64,000 nt of DNA from Synaphobranchus kaupii. Its lineage: Eukaryota; Chordata; Actinopteri; Anguilliformes; Synaphobranchidae. The position numbers and the translations under genes are program-made. The notes beneath the pieces were generated by a model. That model had not been told where the DNA came from. It was given only the letters and a program-made list of their open reading frames with translations, and did not search any database. Below, piece by piece: positions 22,355 to 34,008 of the stretch. The DNA is taken from assembly GCA_029718625.1 (NCBI GenBank), contig CM056376.1, positions 111,764,373 through 111,828,372 of the forward strand, written 5' to 3'. Numbering within the stretch: position 1 is the first letter of the stretch; every line of letters starts with the position of its first letter.

Positions 22355-23859
22355 CTTCCTACTAAATAAATGTTTGTGGGGTATACATTTTCAACATGTC
22401 AGTGACCGTGCCTTTAATAATTGCATTTGCCTTTGTAAAATCCTGCCTTTGCGCATTGTAGTTGCTCTTGCGTGATGGGGAAGGCAGTGAACGCATTAAT
22501 ACGTTGCATTGATAAAAATGATCATAGCTCCTACTGACGACTTGGATATACCCATCATGCAATCAAAATAAATCATCGCTGGACAGTGGGTACGCAGTAT
22601 TATTAAGTAAACAAATAAATTGTTGGATTTACTTTTTTTTTAAAAGATTTAAAAAGATTTTTTTCTTACGATTTACATAATAATGCCATGTACGGTGGTT
22701 GAACATAATAGCCTATATGTGACGTCTTAAACTTAACCCGTTGAAGTCATATATACTTAATAATAGCCCATTACATGCAACCACTGTCCAATGACTTATT
22801 TTTTGAGTATATATGTCGCATGCTGGAAGGATGTGGCCAGGAAGGAGAGAGAGATTGTAACCTGGAGCACTGGTAGATCTACACTGCGGGGATTACTTTG
22901 CGCTTCCTAATAATTTTGGAGCAGCTGTGCTGACACAAGTAGGCCTAGGCTCCAAAACTCTGAATCCGTGTATCTTGTAGACATGCCTCGTTTTCATCAA
23001 ATCTCCCCCCTTGCGTGCCACCTGGGTGTATATACTGGAGAGACACTTAAAACAGCTGATAAGTCAAATGTCTGAATCACAAATAGCTTAAGCTAAGAGG
23101 AATTTTGGGAGTAAGTGCCATTTGCGTGTGATTATCTCAACTCTGAATCTGGCCCATACAGTTTCAACTTTACCAAAGTTTCAACTTTCACGTTTTCATC
23201 AGGGCATTGGATGTTGAAACGTTGGTAAAGTAAATAAACTATGAATATATGGCGCTAAGTGTGTGGTGTTCATTTCTTCTTTTTTCAGTATTATTACTAC
23301 GATCACCTGCACCATATTGCGGTGTGAATTCTTTTATTTTTTACCAATCAAAGAGAGTGAACCATGAAAGAACTGTCAGCGGTCCTTTTTATCTAGCTAA
23401 TAACTGGCTCAATTGGCTACAGGCTTGATAACATTTTGTTCATGAAATACTTCTTCTTGTGAAGATATCTGGTGAGAAAGTTCACTTTGGAAGCACACTT
23501 ATGGGTTGGTAGCTCTCCTGTATATTAGTTACAGTGTTGCTGAAACCCTAGCTCCCATGAACCCCATTCTTGCAGCAAGTTTTACCGCCAGCTGTCCCTC
23601 ATGACTCAGTCTTCCAGACATACAAACTTTGGCGAATGCATGTGACTGTGTATCTCGTGCACCCCTCCAGTCATTCGTAAATCCTCAGAAATTCTGATCT
23701 GAGATCAGTATGAAGTTCAACCAAAAACATGTCAGCCATGAGTACGATACTAAAAAGATTTCCAATGCTTAACTTAACTAATGATATTGATGATCATCAT
23801 CTAATGATTTTTTGTAGTATTTTAGGATTTTTTCTGTCTCTACCCACCATCTATATAGT
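22355..23859. other. Intergenic; a degraded palindromic motif near 23160
   Basis: No gene recognised. At 23163-23232 the pair CAACTTTACCAAAGTTTCAAC and GTTGAAACGTTGGTAAAG forms a short inverted repeat of a kind seen in dispersed fish repeats. Confidence 0.45.
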
Positions 23860-23865
23860 TAGTTA

Positions 23866-24193
23866 AGTTAGTTAGTTTATTGACCCCGTGGGGTAATTTG
23901 TCCTCTGCATTTGACCTATCCTAACTACTTAGGAGCAGTGGGCAGCCACAGTGCAGCACCCGGGGACCAACTCAAGTTCTGACACCAGTGCCTTGGTCAA
24001 GGACAATGGCAGGAGTTTACCTAACCTATGTCTTTGCCTTTGGTGTGGGAGGAAACCAGACTGCCCGGAGGAAACCCACGCGAACACGGGGAGAACATGC
24101 AAACTCTACGCAGAGAGGACCAGGACCGGGATTCGAACTCAACCTCTTTCTTGCGAGGCGAGAGTGCGAACCACTGCACCACCGTGCTGCCAT
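23866..24193 (-). mobile_element. tRNA-derived SINE, about 330 bp
   Basis: On the minus strand it starts GGCAGCACGGTGGTGCAGTG with an A-box-like segment and then a clear B-box GAGTTCGAATCCCGG. It continues through TTTGCATGTTCTCCCCGTGT and CGTGGGTTTCCTCCGG, and reaches a body with GACCAAGGCACTGG-type and CACTGCTCCTAAGTAG segments. The order fits a very common teleost SINE-like repeat. Confidence 0.8.
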
Positions 24194-24207
24194 GTATATA
24201 CAGCATA

Positions 24208-25300
24208 CAGATGGGTGACAAATTAAAGGAAAAACCAACATAAAGTGTCTTAGTAAGGTATCCGGCAACCACAAACCGCCAGAACAGCTTAAATGCGCCT
24301 TGGCATAGATTCTACCACTAGTCGCACATAGCTTCTAGTCTTTGGAACTCTACTGGAGGGATGGAACACTGTTCTTCCAAAAGATATTCCCTCATTTGGG
24401 CTGTTTCCGAATATGATCCCTTCACCCCTTTGAGGGCTCACATTTGAATCAACTTCATCAAAAAGCTTTTGAGTGGGTGACATTTTCTCACAAATGGGGG
24501 CACTTAAAATCCCAGGATGAAACCATTATTTCCGGGGTTTTGTTGAGGGGATTCAGCACACTCATCCGACAATTTCAGGAAGTAAACCAGAAGTAAAAAC
24601 TACAACTTGTAGTATAATAGCAGGATATTACAAACTACTCTCCTTTTATTTTTGTTAATTCTATCTTCATTCATAATCTACACTTTGTAACCATTGTCAT
24701 ATGTAAACTGATTGATATTCTCAATAAGAAAATTTAAAGAATATTACAAACTACTTCCTCACTAGTTTGGAAAGAGTTTTGCAGGATTTCTTTTGCACTG
24801 CTTGCAAAGTGAGGGGAGAGGGCACATAATAGACAGGGGTCTGAGGGGACAGTGGACAGGGAACAGGGATCATATTCGGTCACAGCCTTGGTGTTTTAAT
24901 GATGGTGGTGGAGAGCGTTGTCTAACACGTTGTTCCAAAATCTCCCATATGGTGTTCAATTGGGTTGAGATCTGGTGACTGCGAATATAATGATATGATT
25001 CACATCATTTCCATACTCATCAAACCATTCACTGACCTCTCGTGCCCTGTGGATGGGGGAATTGTCATCCTGGAAGAGGCCACTCCCACCAGGATAGAAA
25101 TAACTTTGTATTGATTTGCAGTGACACTAGGCCCAAATGGTGCTTCAAGAGACAGTAAAATCCCACTCTGGACAGGTTGGTCCTTGTGACATGATGTGAG
25201 ATTGGTGAACGGATTCCCAAAACATATAAAAAAGTATAATGATAATGAAATATATACATATCTTTTTACAGCTTATAATATTTATATATAGCCTACATGA
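24208..25300 (-). mobile_element. Decayed Tc1-like transposon, interrupted by a MITE
   Basis: The left end (TACAGATGGGTGACAAATTA) is Tc1-like. On the minus strand, transposase remnants can be read: ESMPRRI near the left end and a GISFGRTVFHPSS segment. In the part beyond the MITE there is DNA equivalent to the DDE region, including GACAATTCCCCCATCCACAG read on the minus strand. The reading frame is broken many times. The right terminus cannot be placed with confidence; similarity fades after about 25130. Confidence 0.7.
24399..24887. mobile_element. 489-bp MITE with 3-bp TSD, inserted in the decayed Tc1
   Basis: Terminal inverted repeats are GGCTGTTTCCGAATATGATC at left and GGCTGTGACCGAATATGATC at right (reverse-complemented). 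The TTG immediately outside both ends is a 3-bp target duplication; deleting the element plus one TTG rejoins CCCTCATTTGGTGTTTT, the continuous sequence expected of the host Tc1. A 3-bp duplication suggests the PIF/Harbinger group, but that duplication is usually TWA, so the class is unsure. Confidence 0.85.
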
Positions 25301-25372
25301 TTCAAAAGTGGCATATTAACAAGGGACCAATTAAAACTTAGCAAAAACTAAATTTGCCACTCACAAAGCATA

Positions 25373-26876
25373 TAGTCAAGCCGGAAAGTCTGCACACCCC
25401 TTTCACCTTCTCCGCGTTTTATTACATTACAGACATATTCTACAATAGATTGAGTTCATTTTTTGTCTCAAATTTCTACACAAAATAGCCCATAATGACA
25501 AAGTGAAAACTGGTTTTTAGACATTTGTGCTAATTTATTAAAAATCAAAATGTACAATATCATATGTACATATTGCCAACACCTGCCTATATAAGGTCCC
25601 ACAGTTGACAGTGCATGTCAGAGCAAACTCCAAGCCATGGGGTCAAAGGAATTATCTGCAGACCTCAGAAACAGAATTGTGTCGAAGCATAGATCTGGAG
25701 AAGGGTACGGAAAAATCTCTGCAGCTTTACAGGTCCCAAAGAGCACAGTGGCCACCATCATTCGTAAATGGAAGAAGTTTGGAACCACCAAGAATCTTCC
25801 TAGACCTGGCCGCCCGGCCAAACTGAGCAATCGGGGAAGACGGGCCTTGGCCAGGGAGGTGAGCAGGAACCCGAGGGTCACTCTGACAGAGCTCCAGCAT
25901 ATCCTTGTGGAGATGGGAGAACCTTTCAGAAGATCAACCATCCAGGCAGCACTCCACCAATCAGGCCTTTATGGTAGAGTGGCCAGACAGAAGCCTCTCC
26001 TTAGTAAAAGGCACATCACAGCCTGCTTGGAGTTTGCCAAAAGGCATCTAGAGGACTCTCAAACCATGAGAATCAAGATTCTCTGGTCTGATGAAACCAA
26101 AATTTAACTTTTTGGCCTGAATACCAAGCGTCACGTCTGGAGGAAACCAGGCACCGCTCATCACCTGGCTAATACCATCCCTACAGTGAAGCATGGCGGT
26201 GGCAGCATCATGATGTGGGGATGTTTTTCAGCAGCAGGAACGGGGCGACTAGTCCTGATAGAGGGAAAGATGAATGCAGCTAAGTACACCGAGATCCTTG
26301 AAGAAAACCTACTCCAGAGCGCTCTGGACCTCAGACTGGGGCGAAGGTTTACCTTCCAACATGACAACGACCCGAAGCACACAGCCAAGAGAACAAAGGA
26401 GTGGCTTCGGAGAAAGTCTGTGCATGTCCTTGAGTGGCCCAGCCAGAGCCCAGACCTGAATCCAATTGAACATCTGTGGAAAGAGCTGAAAATGGCTGTG
26501 TACCGACGCTCCCCATCCAACCTGACGGAGCTTGCAAGGATATGCCAAGAGGAATGGGCAAAAATGTCCAGAAACGAGTGTGCCAAGCTCGTAGCTTCTT
26601 TCCCAAGATGCCTTGAAGCTGTAATCGCTGCCAAAGGTGCAGCAACCAAGTATTAGGCTAAGGGTGTGTACAGATATGTAACCCCTAAATAACCTATTTT
26701 TGTCAATAAAATAAAATTGCATATTTTCTAAAAACCTGTTTTCACTTCGTCATTATTGGCTATTGTGTGTAGATGTTTGAGGCAAAAAAATTAACTCAAT
26801 CTATTGTAGTATAAGTCTGTAACGTAATAAAACGTGGAGAAGGTGAAAGGGGTGTGCAGACTTTCCGGCTTGACTG
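25373..26876 (+). mobile_element. Full-length Tc1-like transposon
   Basis: 1504 bp bounded by TA (25371-25372 and 26877-26878). Long terminal inverted repeats of about 170 bp begin AGTCAAGCCGGAAAGTCTGC on both sides, with few mismatches. A single transposase frame lies in between. The same terminal sequence bounds the palindromic element at 61771-62932, which therefore could be mobilised by this family. Confidence 0.95.
25637..26656 (+). pseudogene. Tc1-like transposase, one in-frame stop
   Basis: The frame is continuous for 340 codons except for a TAA at 26105-26107, right after the first catalytic segment ILWSDETKI. The N-terminal half has a paired-like helix-turn-helix (residues about 1-60, with LQVPKSTVATIIRKW) and a basic GRPAKLSNRGRR linker. 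The downstream part has [23 protein letters not shown] with the second Asp, and [14 protein letters not shown] with the Glu, completing the DD34E triad. Without that stop the protein would have the usual length of about 340 aa. The stop most simply arose from a GAA-to-TAA change. Confidence 0.93.
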
Positions 26877-26878
26877 TA

Positions 26879-27530
26879 AGTCACATAGCCCATTAGATAC
26901 TGAAATTTAGTAAGAATTTGCTATATCATACTTAACCACCACAATTATTCCCAAAGCATTTCAGTCTGCAACAGCCATGGCAAAATGCTGACATGGGTTT
27001 ATGCCTGAACTGTAGGCTATTTATATTTGGAATGTATCATTGCCCATTCCAGACAGTTTAATTTTATGGAATAACCAGTCCATGCAGTAGCCTAGTTAAA
27101 ATGTGCGTTATTTTTGTAACATGGTTGACAGCCCTTTCTTTCCATGATACCACGTTTGCAGCGTCAGTGTTTAGTGTTTTTGTAAGAACAAAAGAGGGAA
27201 TCTGATGGGTAAAAAATACATAGGCTAGTCTAAGCATATCCATGGCCAGTGTTTTCTTTCTGTGAGGCTATCGTATGCACAGTCAACCAGTGGCTGATTG
27301 TAGCCACAGTTAGCTTTCGTTTTTTGGGTGAAACAGACAAACGGGTTGAAATACAATAGTGTCACAAAAGAACATCCACAAGTGAACTAACAGTGGTTAA
27401 GTATAAATTATCGCCCCATCTGGGTGTCTATTTTCTTGGCACAAAACAAAGAGAGATCCCACTAATAAGAATCGGGGAACGGGCTAGATAATAGATAGCA
27501 ACAAAAATAATGTCCTTCTGTAATTGGCCA
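26879..27530. other. Intergenic, upstream of ddit4l
   Basis: No gene or repeat recognised. May hold distal regulatory sequence for ddit4l. Confidence 0.4.
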
Positions 27531-27710
27531 CCACTCTTTCGGTGACAGCCAATCATGCGCCTTGAATCCAACAGTCGTTGTGCTCTGTGCGAGTTGCCTG
27601 GTAAAAACCTAGCAATTTCCAGAATGTTACACCTGCTGCCATTGGTCGAGCTCCCCCAGTCAGCTGCGAATGAGGAGACTATAAACTTTCACAGCTGCAG
27701 CCGACGTTGC
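27531..27710 (+). promoter_or_regulatory. ddit4l: ddit4l core promoter
   Basis: Three NF-Y-type boxes are present: ATTGG at 27533-27537, CCAAT at 27549-27553 and ATTGG at 27641-27645. A TATA-like TATAAAC lies at 27680-27686, which would place initiation near 27705-27715. The arrangement is typical of an inducible vertebrate promoter. The start site itself is inferred from TATA spacing. Confidence 0.6.
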
Positions 27711-27856
27711 CTCACTTTGTGTGAATGTGGGCGAATGCAAGCGGGTGGACGGGGTTCGTCTGAATGTGTGTGTGTGCGCGCGCGTGTGTGTATTTAAGTT
27801 TAATTAAACGTTTATCCAACTCTATTTATTTTAGGCCACACGCAGTTTTTTTAAAG
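27708..27856 (+). other. ddit4l: ddit4l 5' UTR exon 1 with short upstream ORFs
   Basis: The non-coding first exon ends at 27856 with the donor AAAG|GTAAGT. Upstream ATGs occur at 27725 (13 codons including the stop at 27761-27763), 27735 and 27764. A TG/CG alternating run at 27764-27792 could form Z-DNA. The acceptor of exon 2 is TTACAG at 28198-28203, giving a 347-bp intron. The 5' boundary is estimated. Confidence 0.6.
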
Positions 27857-28238
27857 GTAAGTCGTCTCTGTTTTTTATGTCATAGCAACATATAAGTTAA
27901 CGTTACCGCAGGTTTTAAGTAACATTAGCCAGCCAAACATAGAATATAAAATGTCTTAAAGTAGGCTATCGTTAGTTAACGTGAAGCAGGCTTGCCATCT
28001 AACTCACTTCGAGTAAGTGTCAGCCAGAGTAGCTCCTTCGCTGGGTAATATTTTGTCATGTTTTTTTGTTGTTTAACTGAGCTTTACTAGATGGGTCTTG
28101 CATCCAATCTCACTAACGGTAGCTGTTAATACCATCTGGCAATAGACATCGAAAATAAACACGCAGATTTATAAATGTATTGAATATTTTCTCTTATTTA
28201 CAGTAAGGAACGGCAACAATCTTACTGAAATTTGCACA

Positions 28239-29602
28239 ATGGTTGCAACAAGCACACTGAAGAACAAAAACACGGAATGCTTCTCGGAACTGATAGACCG
28301 TAGATATGACCAGGCTTGCATCGAAGACGGTAAGTTTTTTTTTCCCCCACTTCAGTAGCCTATTTAATATTTTGTTTTGATAGAAAATATTGTTATTGTC
28401 TTCCTCTGGGCTTTGTGCAGGAGTCTTGGTGCAGAGCCGTTGCGCACATAGATGTGCGGGTGGGAGGGGGGAGAAATCAACACAGCGATGAAGTCATCTC
28501 TTAGCCAACTTCTATAGATGCTGCATGCTGGCTGTGCAGACAGTCCTACAATTTCAGTCTTTGTCTGCGCTCATCCAGACCGGTTTGCCAGAATATAAAG
28601 ACGTGGCCTTTATAAATGGGCTATCGATCTTTGGCGAGTCATTTTGCCGTGATTGGATTATAAATTTGAGCGTGTAAACAACCGGATATATATTTTTTTT
28701 CACTCGAAGTGACGTTGGAAAAGTAGGGTCAAATGTCCGGTTAATCGGTCGTAAAGGTTCATTGAAGGTCTGTTGTATAGATATTGGACAATGTCAGATG
28801 TGAAAATGCTGCATTACAGCAACAAGATACTGATTGTCAGCTCATGAATGTCTTGCCTTGTGATTGTTCCAAAAGTGTAGGTTTGGGGGTTGACATTTCA
28901 CCCCCAACATTTTCATTTGAATTAATTGCTAGACTAGCTTGTATGCTTGTGAGACTTGAAATTTGACTACACGAGACTAGGTGGCCCAAAGTTAAAATGA
29001 AACCTACGCCTATGGATGTTTCTATTTGTTGACGGTGACGTGTTTGAGTATCTTTTGTGGGACGAAAAACAACACCGCATTAAGTATTTTTCTCTTTCCT
29101 TCTTGCAGAGCTGGACTACTGGGATCACAGCCTGGCTGAGCCAGCGTTGACCACAGAGGGGGTATTTGAGGACCGGACATGCCAGCAGCTGGTAAAGATG
29201 CTGGAGAACTGCCTGTCGCGGGCCAAGAAGACGACCCTGAACTGCTCGGAGGTGCTGGTTCCGGAGAAGCTGACCCGGAGGATAGCCCGGGACGTCTTGC
29301 GACTGGCGTCAGGCGAGCCCTGCGGCCTCCGGGGGTGCGTCCTGCACGTCCTTCTGGAGGCAGAGAGTGGCTGCAAGCGGCTGGAGCGCGTGGCGTACGA
29401 CCCCAGCGTGGTGCCCACCTTCGAGCTCACGCTGGTGTTCAAGCAGGACGGCAGCGCCTGGCCCAGCCTGCGCGACTTCTTCCTCATCGGCACCTGCTTC
29501 ACCCCTGGCTTCCGCCACGCCCTCAAGCTCAGCCCGGGGTTCCGCCTCATCAAGCGGAAACTGTACTCTTCCTCGGCCGGTACCGTTGTAGAAGAGTACT
29601 GA
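28239..29602 (+). CDS. ddit4l: DDIT4L (REDD2/RTP801-like), two coding exons
   Basis: Coding segments are 28239-28329 and 29109-29602, joined across a GT-AG intron that splits a Glu codon after codon 30; the product is 194 aa (human DDIT4L is about the same length). It starts MVAT, the conserved start of DDIT4L rather than DDIT4. The ELDYWDHSL segment is followed by the RTP801 C-terminal domain, about residues 50-185: CQQLVKMLENCL, SEVLVPEKLTRRIARDVLRL, EPCGLRGCVLHV, VPTFELTLVFKQ, FRLIKRKLYS. The family inhibits mTORC1 signalling through the TSC complex under stress, acting in the cytosol. Intact, with no stops or frameshifts. The downstream ATG at 29147 is internal. The third exon is GC-rich compared with the surroundings, as usual for this gene. 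Confidence 0.97.
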
Positions 29603-30900
29603 GGATGGAGGTGGTGGAGGAGACGGGAGGGGGCAGGGCACGGAGGGTGGGAGGGGTTTGGATGAGGGTGTGAGGGGTCAGGACACGGCGCACTTGTACA
29701 GTACCTGAATGTAAACACTCGGACTGAATGTCCAGTTTTTTTTTGTTTTGTTTTTTTTAAATGGGAGAAGGTAAGGGAGAAGGTCAGATGTTTTGGGGAT
29801 TTGTGTCTTTAGGGTGCCTGGTGTGGTATTAAGTGGATGGGAGGCAGAGATGCAGGTATTATGTCTGAATGTTAGTTTTGCATTCTAGGTGATACTATCC
29901 AATTCTTTTCCCCCTTCAGATAATTTTGGTAAACACAGATTCTGAGTTTCTAAGTCAGCCCCATCTATTTTGAGGCCCAGTGTTTATGCTTTGGGTAATG
30001 GCAGTGTTTGCACATATTTCATAGTTTACCCCCCCCCCCCCTCCCCTTATTTCAAGCCTAAATGAGCAAATGATCATATTTTAGTTTACACTTATTTACC
30101 AGGTACACCATGGCATGTAAATGTCAGTTTTTTTTGTGAAGTTTAGAATGTTCTGTTTGAGTTTTGTCCACTGATGTTCTCTGAAATATTTAACACTTTC
30201 AGTTTGTTTTTGTATTTTTTGGGGGGTGGGGTTCTTTGTTACTTCAAATTTGAAAGTGTTTGGGGCCATATTTTTAGATGTGCAGAGCTATCTAAAGAAC
30301 GCTTGTGTATATGTTTTTTTTTGCCGTAGCTAGCCATGAAGCGTCTGTCTTAGCAAACATGCTGCTTTTTATTAGAGGGACAGGGATCTCTTGAGAGGTT
30401 GTCAGAAGCCAGAACCTCGAGTGCCCCTTTACCCCAATAATGAGTGAAGTTACAGTCAAGCTAGCAACCATCGACTTCAACCAATCAAAAGTTCTCCTTC
30501 CAATGCAAAACACTACGATTGGATCAGATCAGCGAGTTGAGATCAGATGGCACTGCTAGCGCTGCCCATTTTGCAAGATCAATTTCATTCTCTTTCCTGG
30601 CTAGGAATGGGATTTCATCATCCCATTTAATATGTTTGCACTTTGCACGTTTGTTTAGTTTTGTTGGGAGATCATTGCACTATAGGAGTTTGGCGTTCAG
30701 TTTAAAATGCTTAAAGCAGAGATCAAAGTGTTTTGTATTTTCTTTCTCCATGTTTGGTCATTGCAATGCCTTTCTTGGGTGTTCATAAGCAGCAGTGCTG
30801 TTTATCAGCAACTGTTGGTTATTTTTTTTAATCAAAATTCCTGTTATAGGAAGTGGAAATCCTTGTCTATTTGACAATAAAATATTTTTTAAAACGTAAT
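29603..30900 (+). other. ddit4l: ddit4l 3' UTR and polyadenylation signal
   Basis: About 1.3 kb of T-rich sequence follows the stop, without a long open frame. AATAAA at 30876-30881 is the best polyadenylation signal. Poly-C (about 30030-30041) and poly-T tracts are present. The 3' end is inferred. Confidence 0.65.
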
Positions 30901-30901
30901 C

Positions 30902-32891
30902 TTGTCTAGTCCTTTTTAAGTTTATAGCTTTGATGTTTGCAAAGATGTTAACCATCATGAACAAATCAGCAATGTTTCACAATTCTAACAGCCTTCATGG
31001 GAGTTTCTCTTGATCTTGAAGGAAATCTACTTTATTGGTTGAATATTAAAGTCTGTGACAGAAATCCAAGGCCAGTTCAAGTCTAAAGGGCATCCCTTGT
31101 ACTTGTCTAATTGTCATCTGTTAGCCACACAGGATGCACCAGAACAAGATTCACACAAGTTTAGATACCTGCATAACAGATATCCCTCATCTGTGCACGA
31201 ACATGCCCACAACACAACCGCAAACCTGTACCGCAAAATCTATTCACCTGTCGAGTGTGCGCGTGCACAAGGATTCTGGCCTGGTAGCTGAGGCAGATGC
31301 TGATATTGACTTGGGGTGTTCATCCAAGCTGGGAGGCTGTAGCAGGCAGCGCTGCAGTGGCACAATGCAAGCTTTCACCCTCAACACAAGTGCCCTGTTA
31401 ATGCAGAAACCGTGACGACAAGGGTGCTTCTGTTCCACTGGTAAACAAGAGCTGGAGTCACAAGGTCCTTCTGCTATCCCATCATGCACTGCCAGGGCAA
31501 ACTGACAGCCTTGTGGGGAATGACACAAACATACACAACGCTTCACATCGAGGACAGGTTCATTAGGTCTTAACCTCCATTGCGTCAACTGATTTTGTGG
31601 GTGTGTGTGTAGTGATATTTCAGATAATTTTACCATTCTTTCAAATGATAAACTGCTTTACTATGCTTTACTTCCTATTGTCCTATGTATGGGTACAAGT
31701 TGTAGTTTCTGTTAAATATCTTCCTATGAGAGAATACAATATTCTATAAAATGTGATAAAACACCATACAATGTCCATATAGACATGCTGAAATGTTTTA
31801 AGATTCCTCCAGGAAGTCTTAGTGTAAAACAAATAATTAGTACGGATCAACCTTTTTTTCCAGTTTTTATTGATTTCAGGCCAGTCTGCCAACAAATATT
31901 GACTCATTTTGGCTCCCTGCACAGATCCCTGTCCATGGAAGTAATATATCATTTATTTTCCACTATAAAGTGTAATTATTTTATATCAGATTAGACGCAA
32001 CACACTGAAGAAGAAAGAAAAAGACGTTGGTGTTGCAGTTTTAAAAATCTCAAGAAGCATTTGCGTGAAGAGTGCAATGGAAAAACCGAAGCCGTGTTTT
32101 ACAACCAGCTCCGTTATCTCAAATGTGAAAGGGGGGGGGGGGGGATAACTACCTGACCAGTAACAGAGAAGGAAGAGCGGGTGGCTTTGTGTTGGCATGA
32201 AAGAATGTCGCAAAACCACAGCGCAGGGGGGCGAGAAACGAGTCACCCCTTTCATTAGCATTCTAAAGCCTCTCTCCGGGACCTGGGGACCTCAAGGTTA
32301 CAGCAGAATAAACACTCCCGCAGTCAAAGATTTGCTGGGCCTTTGTTTCTCAGCTGCCAATGAAGCCTTTTCAAACACTGGTTTAATTGAAACCTCTTCT
32401 CGAACCATGATGGGGCACAGGGGGAGGAGGTGGGGGGCACAGGGGGCGGGGGACTTTGTAATTAATCACTTAGGCAAGCAATTGACTGGACTTCTCCATC
32501 TCTACCAAGAGCCAGGAGTTGATTAATTGCGCACACCGTGCTCCCGTCTTTCTCGTGCCCGGCCTGACGCTCGCAGGCGGCAACTGAATATGCGTGCGGA
32601 TCCAGCAGAAACAGTGAGGCTGATTGATCGACAGCGCGCTAAAAAGCACACACCGTTCTCAACAGCTACCTTCTGAAACAGGTTAGTCATGAGTTTTTTA
32701 TTCCCCTAATGACAATGACATAACACTCAGGAAAGAGAGAGGAAAACACCAGTGACATCATGACTTCTCGTTTCAAAATACACAAATCAGTCACTCAATT
32801 CTAAGGGCACAGACACAAAAAAATATTTTAAAAGCGGCTGTACAGGCAAATCAAAACTGTAAAACTGCACACAAGACAAAGGCAAGAGATA
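30902..32891. other. Intergenic; possible conserved non-coding DNA near 32330-32540
   Basis: No gene. The stretch at about 32330-32540 is repeat-free and contains homeodomain-type TAATTAATC and TTGATTAATTG sites, so it is a candidate regulatory element. A G run lies at about 32130-32144. Conservation cannot be judged from one sequence. Confidence 0.35.
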
Positions 32892-32952
32892 GATTACATT
32901 ACATTATAGTCATTTGGCAGACACTCTTATCCAGAGCGACGTACATAGTGCA
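32892..32952 (-). mobile_element. SINE 3' tail fragment
   Basis: The minus strand carries GTCGCTCTGGATAAGAGTGT followed by CTGCCAAATGAC and a TAATGTAATGTAAT tail, the 3' end of the same SINE style as at 14088-14283. The tRNA head is missing. Confidence 0.7.
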
Positions 32953-33054
32953 TATTCTAACTAGGAACGTTAAAACGACCCTAAAAGGTAAATACGAATT
33001 CAAGTAAAAGGTAAATACGAATTCAAGTACCAGATAGTAGATAGATAACCTTGC

Positions 33055-33735
33055 GTCTCACGGATGGCGGGTTTTAACACAGACCCTGGGTAAGGTTGGC
33101 AGGTTTTAATGCAGACCCTGGGTAAGGATGGCAGGTTTTAACGCAGACCCTGGGTAAGGATGGCGGGTTTTAACACAGACCCTGGGTAAGGATGGCAGAT
33201 TTTAACACAGACCTTGGATAAGGTTGGCAGGTTTTAACACAGACCCTGGGTAAGGATGGCGGGTTTTAACACAGACCCTGGGTGAGGGTGGCAGGTTTTT
33301 ACACAGACCCTGGGTAAGGATGGCGGGTTTTAACACAGACCCTGGGTAAGGATGGCAGATTTTAACACAGACCCTGGGTAAGGTTGGCAGGTTTTAACAC
33401 AGACCCTGGGTAAGGATGGCGGGTTTTAACACAGACCCTGGGTGAGGGTGGCAGGTTTTTACACAGACCCTTGGTAACTATGGCGGGTTTTAATGCAGAC
33501 CCTGGGTAAGGATGGCGGGTTTTAATACAGATCCTGTGTTAGGATGGCGGGTTTTAAGTTAAAACCCGCCATCCTAACACAGGATCTGTATTAAAACCCG
33601 CCATCCTTACCCAGGGTCTGTGTTAAAACTTTTAACACAGACCCTGGGTAAGGATGGCGGGTTTTAACACAGACCCTGGGTAAGGATGGCAGGTTTTAAC
33701 ACAGACCCTGGGTAAGGATGGCGGGTTTTAACAAA
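33055..33735. repeat. Minisatellite of about 31-32-bp units, 20 or more copies, with an inverted block
   Basis: The unit is TTTTAACACAGACCCTGGGT then AAGGATGGCGGG. Most units are intact with one or two changes (GGTTGGCAGG, GGATGGCAGA). At about 33557-33628 the array runs in the opposite orientation for just over two units, then resumes, making a head-to-head palindrome around 33557 and a tail-to-tail junction at about 33628. Confidence 0.95.
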
Positions 33736-34008
33736 TAAAAATGACAAACAACGAAAGATATGTTTTGTAATGCATAGAACTAAAATGTCTACCGATTCTA
33801 TTACATCACTATCCAGCATCGAGCGGGCAACATAATGTTAAATTTGACCTGATATAGTCTGGCGACATGCCTCGGCTTCAGTCTTCCACGTTCCAGCAAA
33901 TTAAATATCAACAAGTTTATTTTTCTTTGACATTTCAGTGTGTTAACGTTAACGTTACTGAGACCACAAAGTAGTAATTTCTTAAGCTACATATGTATTT
34001 GCTACATA
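33736..34008. other. Intergenic, no recognised feature
   Basis: Short unique stretch between the minisatellite and a Tc1-type element. Nothing recognised. Confidence 0.5.

Noticed and set aside
26161..26722. Minus-strand frames over the Tc1 transposase
   Set aside because: Shadows of the transposase coding strand, no domain.
28239..29602. Assignment as DDIT4 (REDD1)
   Set aside because: The MVAT start, the ELDYWDHSL segment, its 194-aa length and linkage to H2AZ1 fit DDIT4L better.
29125..29718. 197-codon minus-strand frame and two alternative plus frames over the ddit4l exon
   Set aside because: Shadows of a GC-rich coding exon; the spliced DDIT4L frame explains the sequence.
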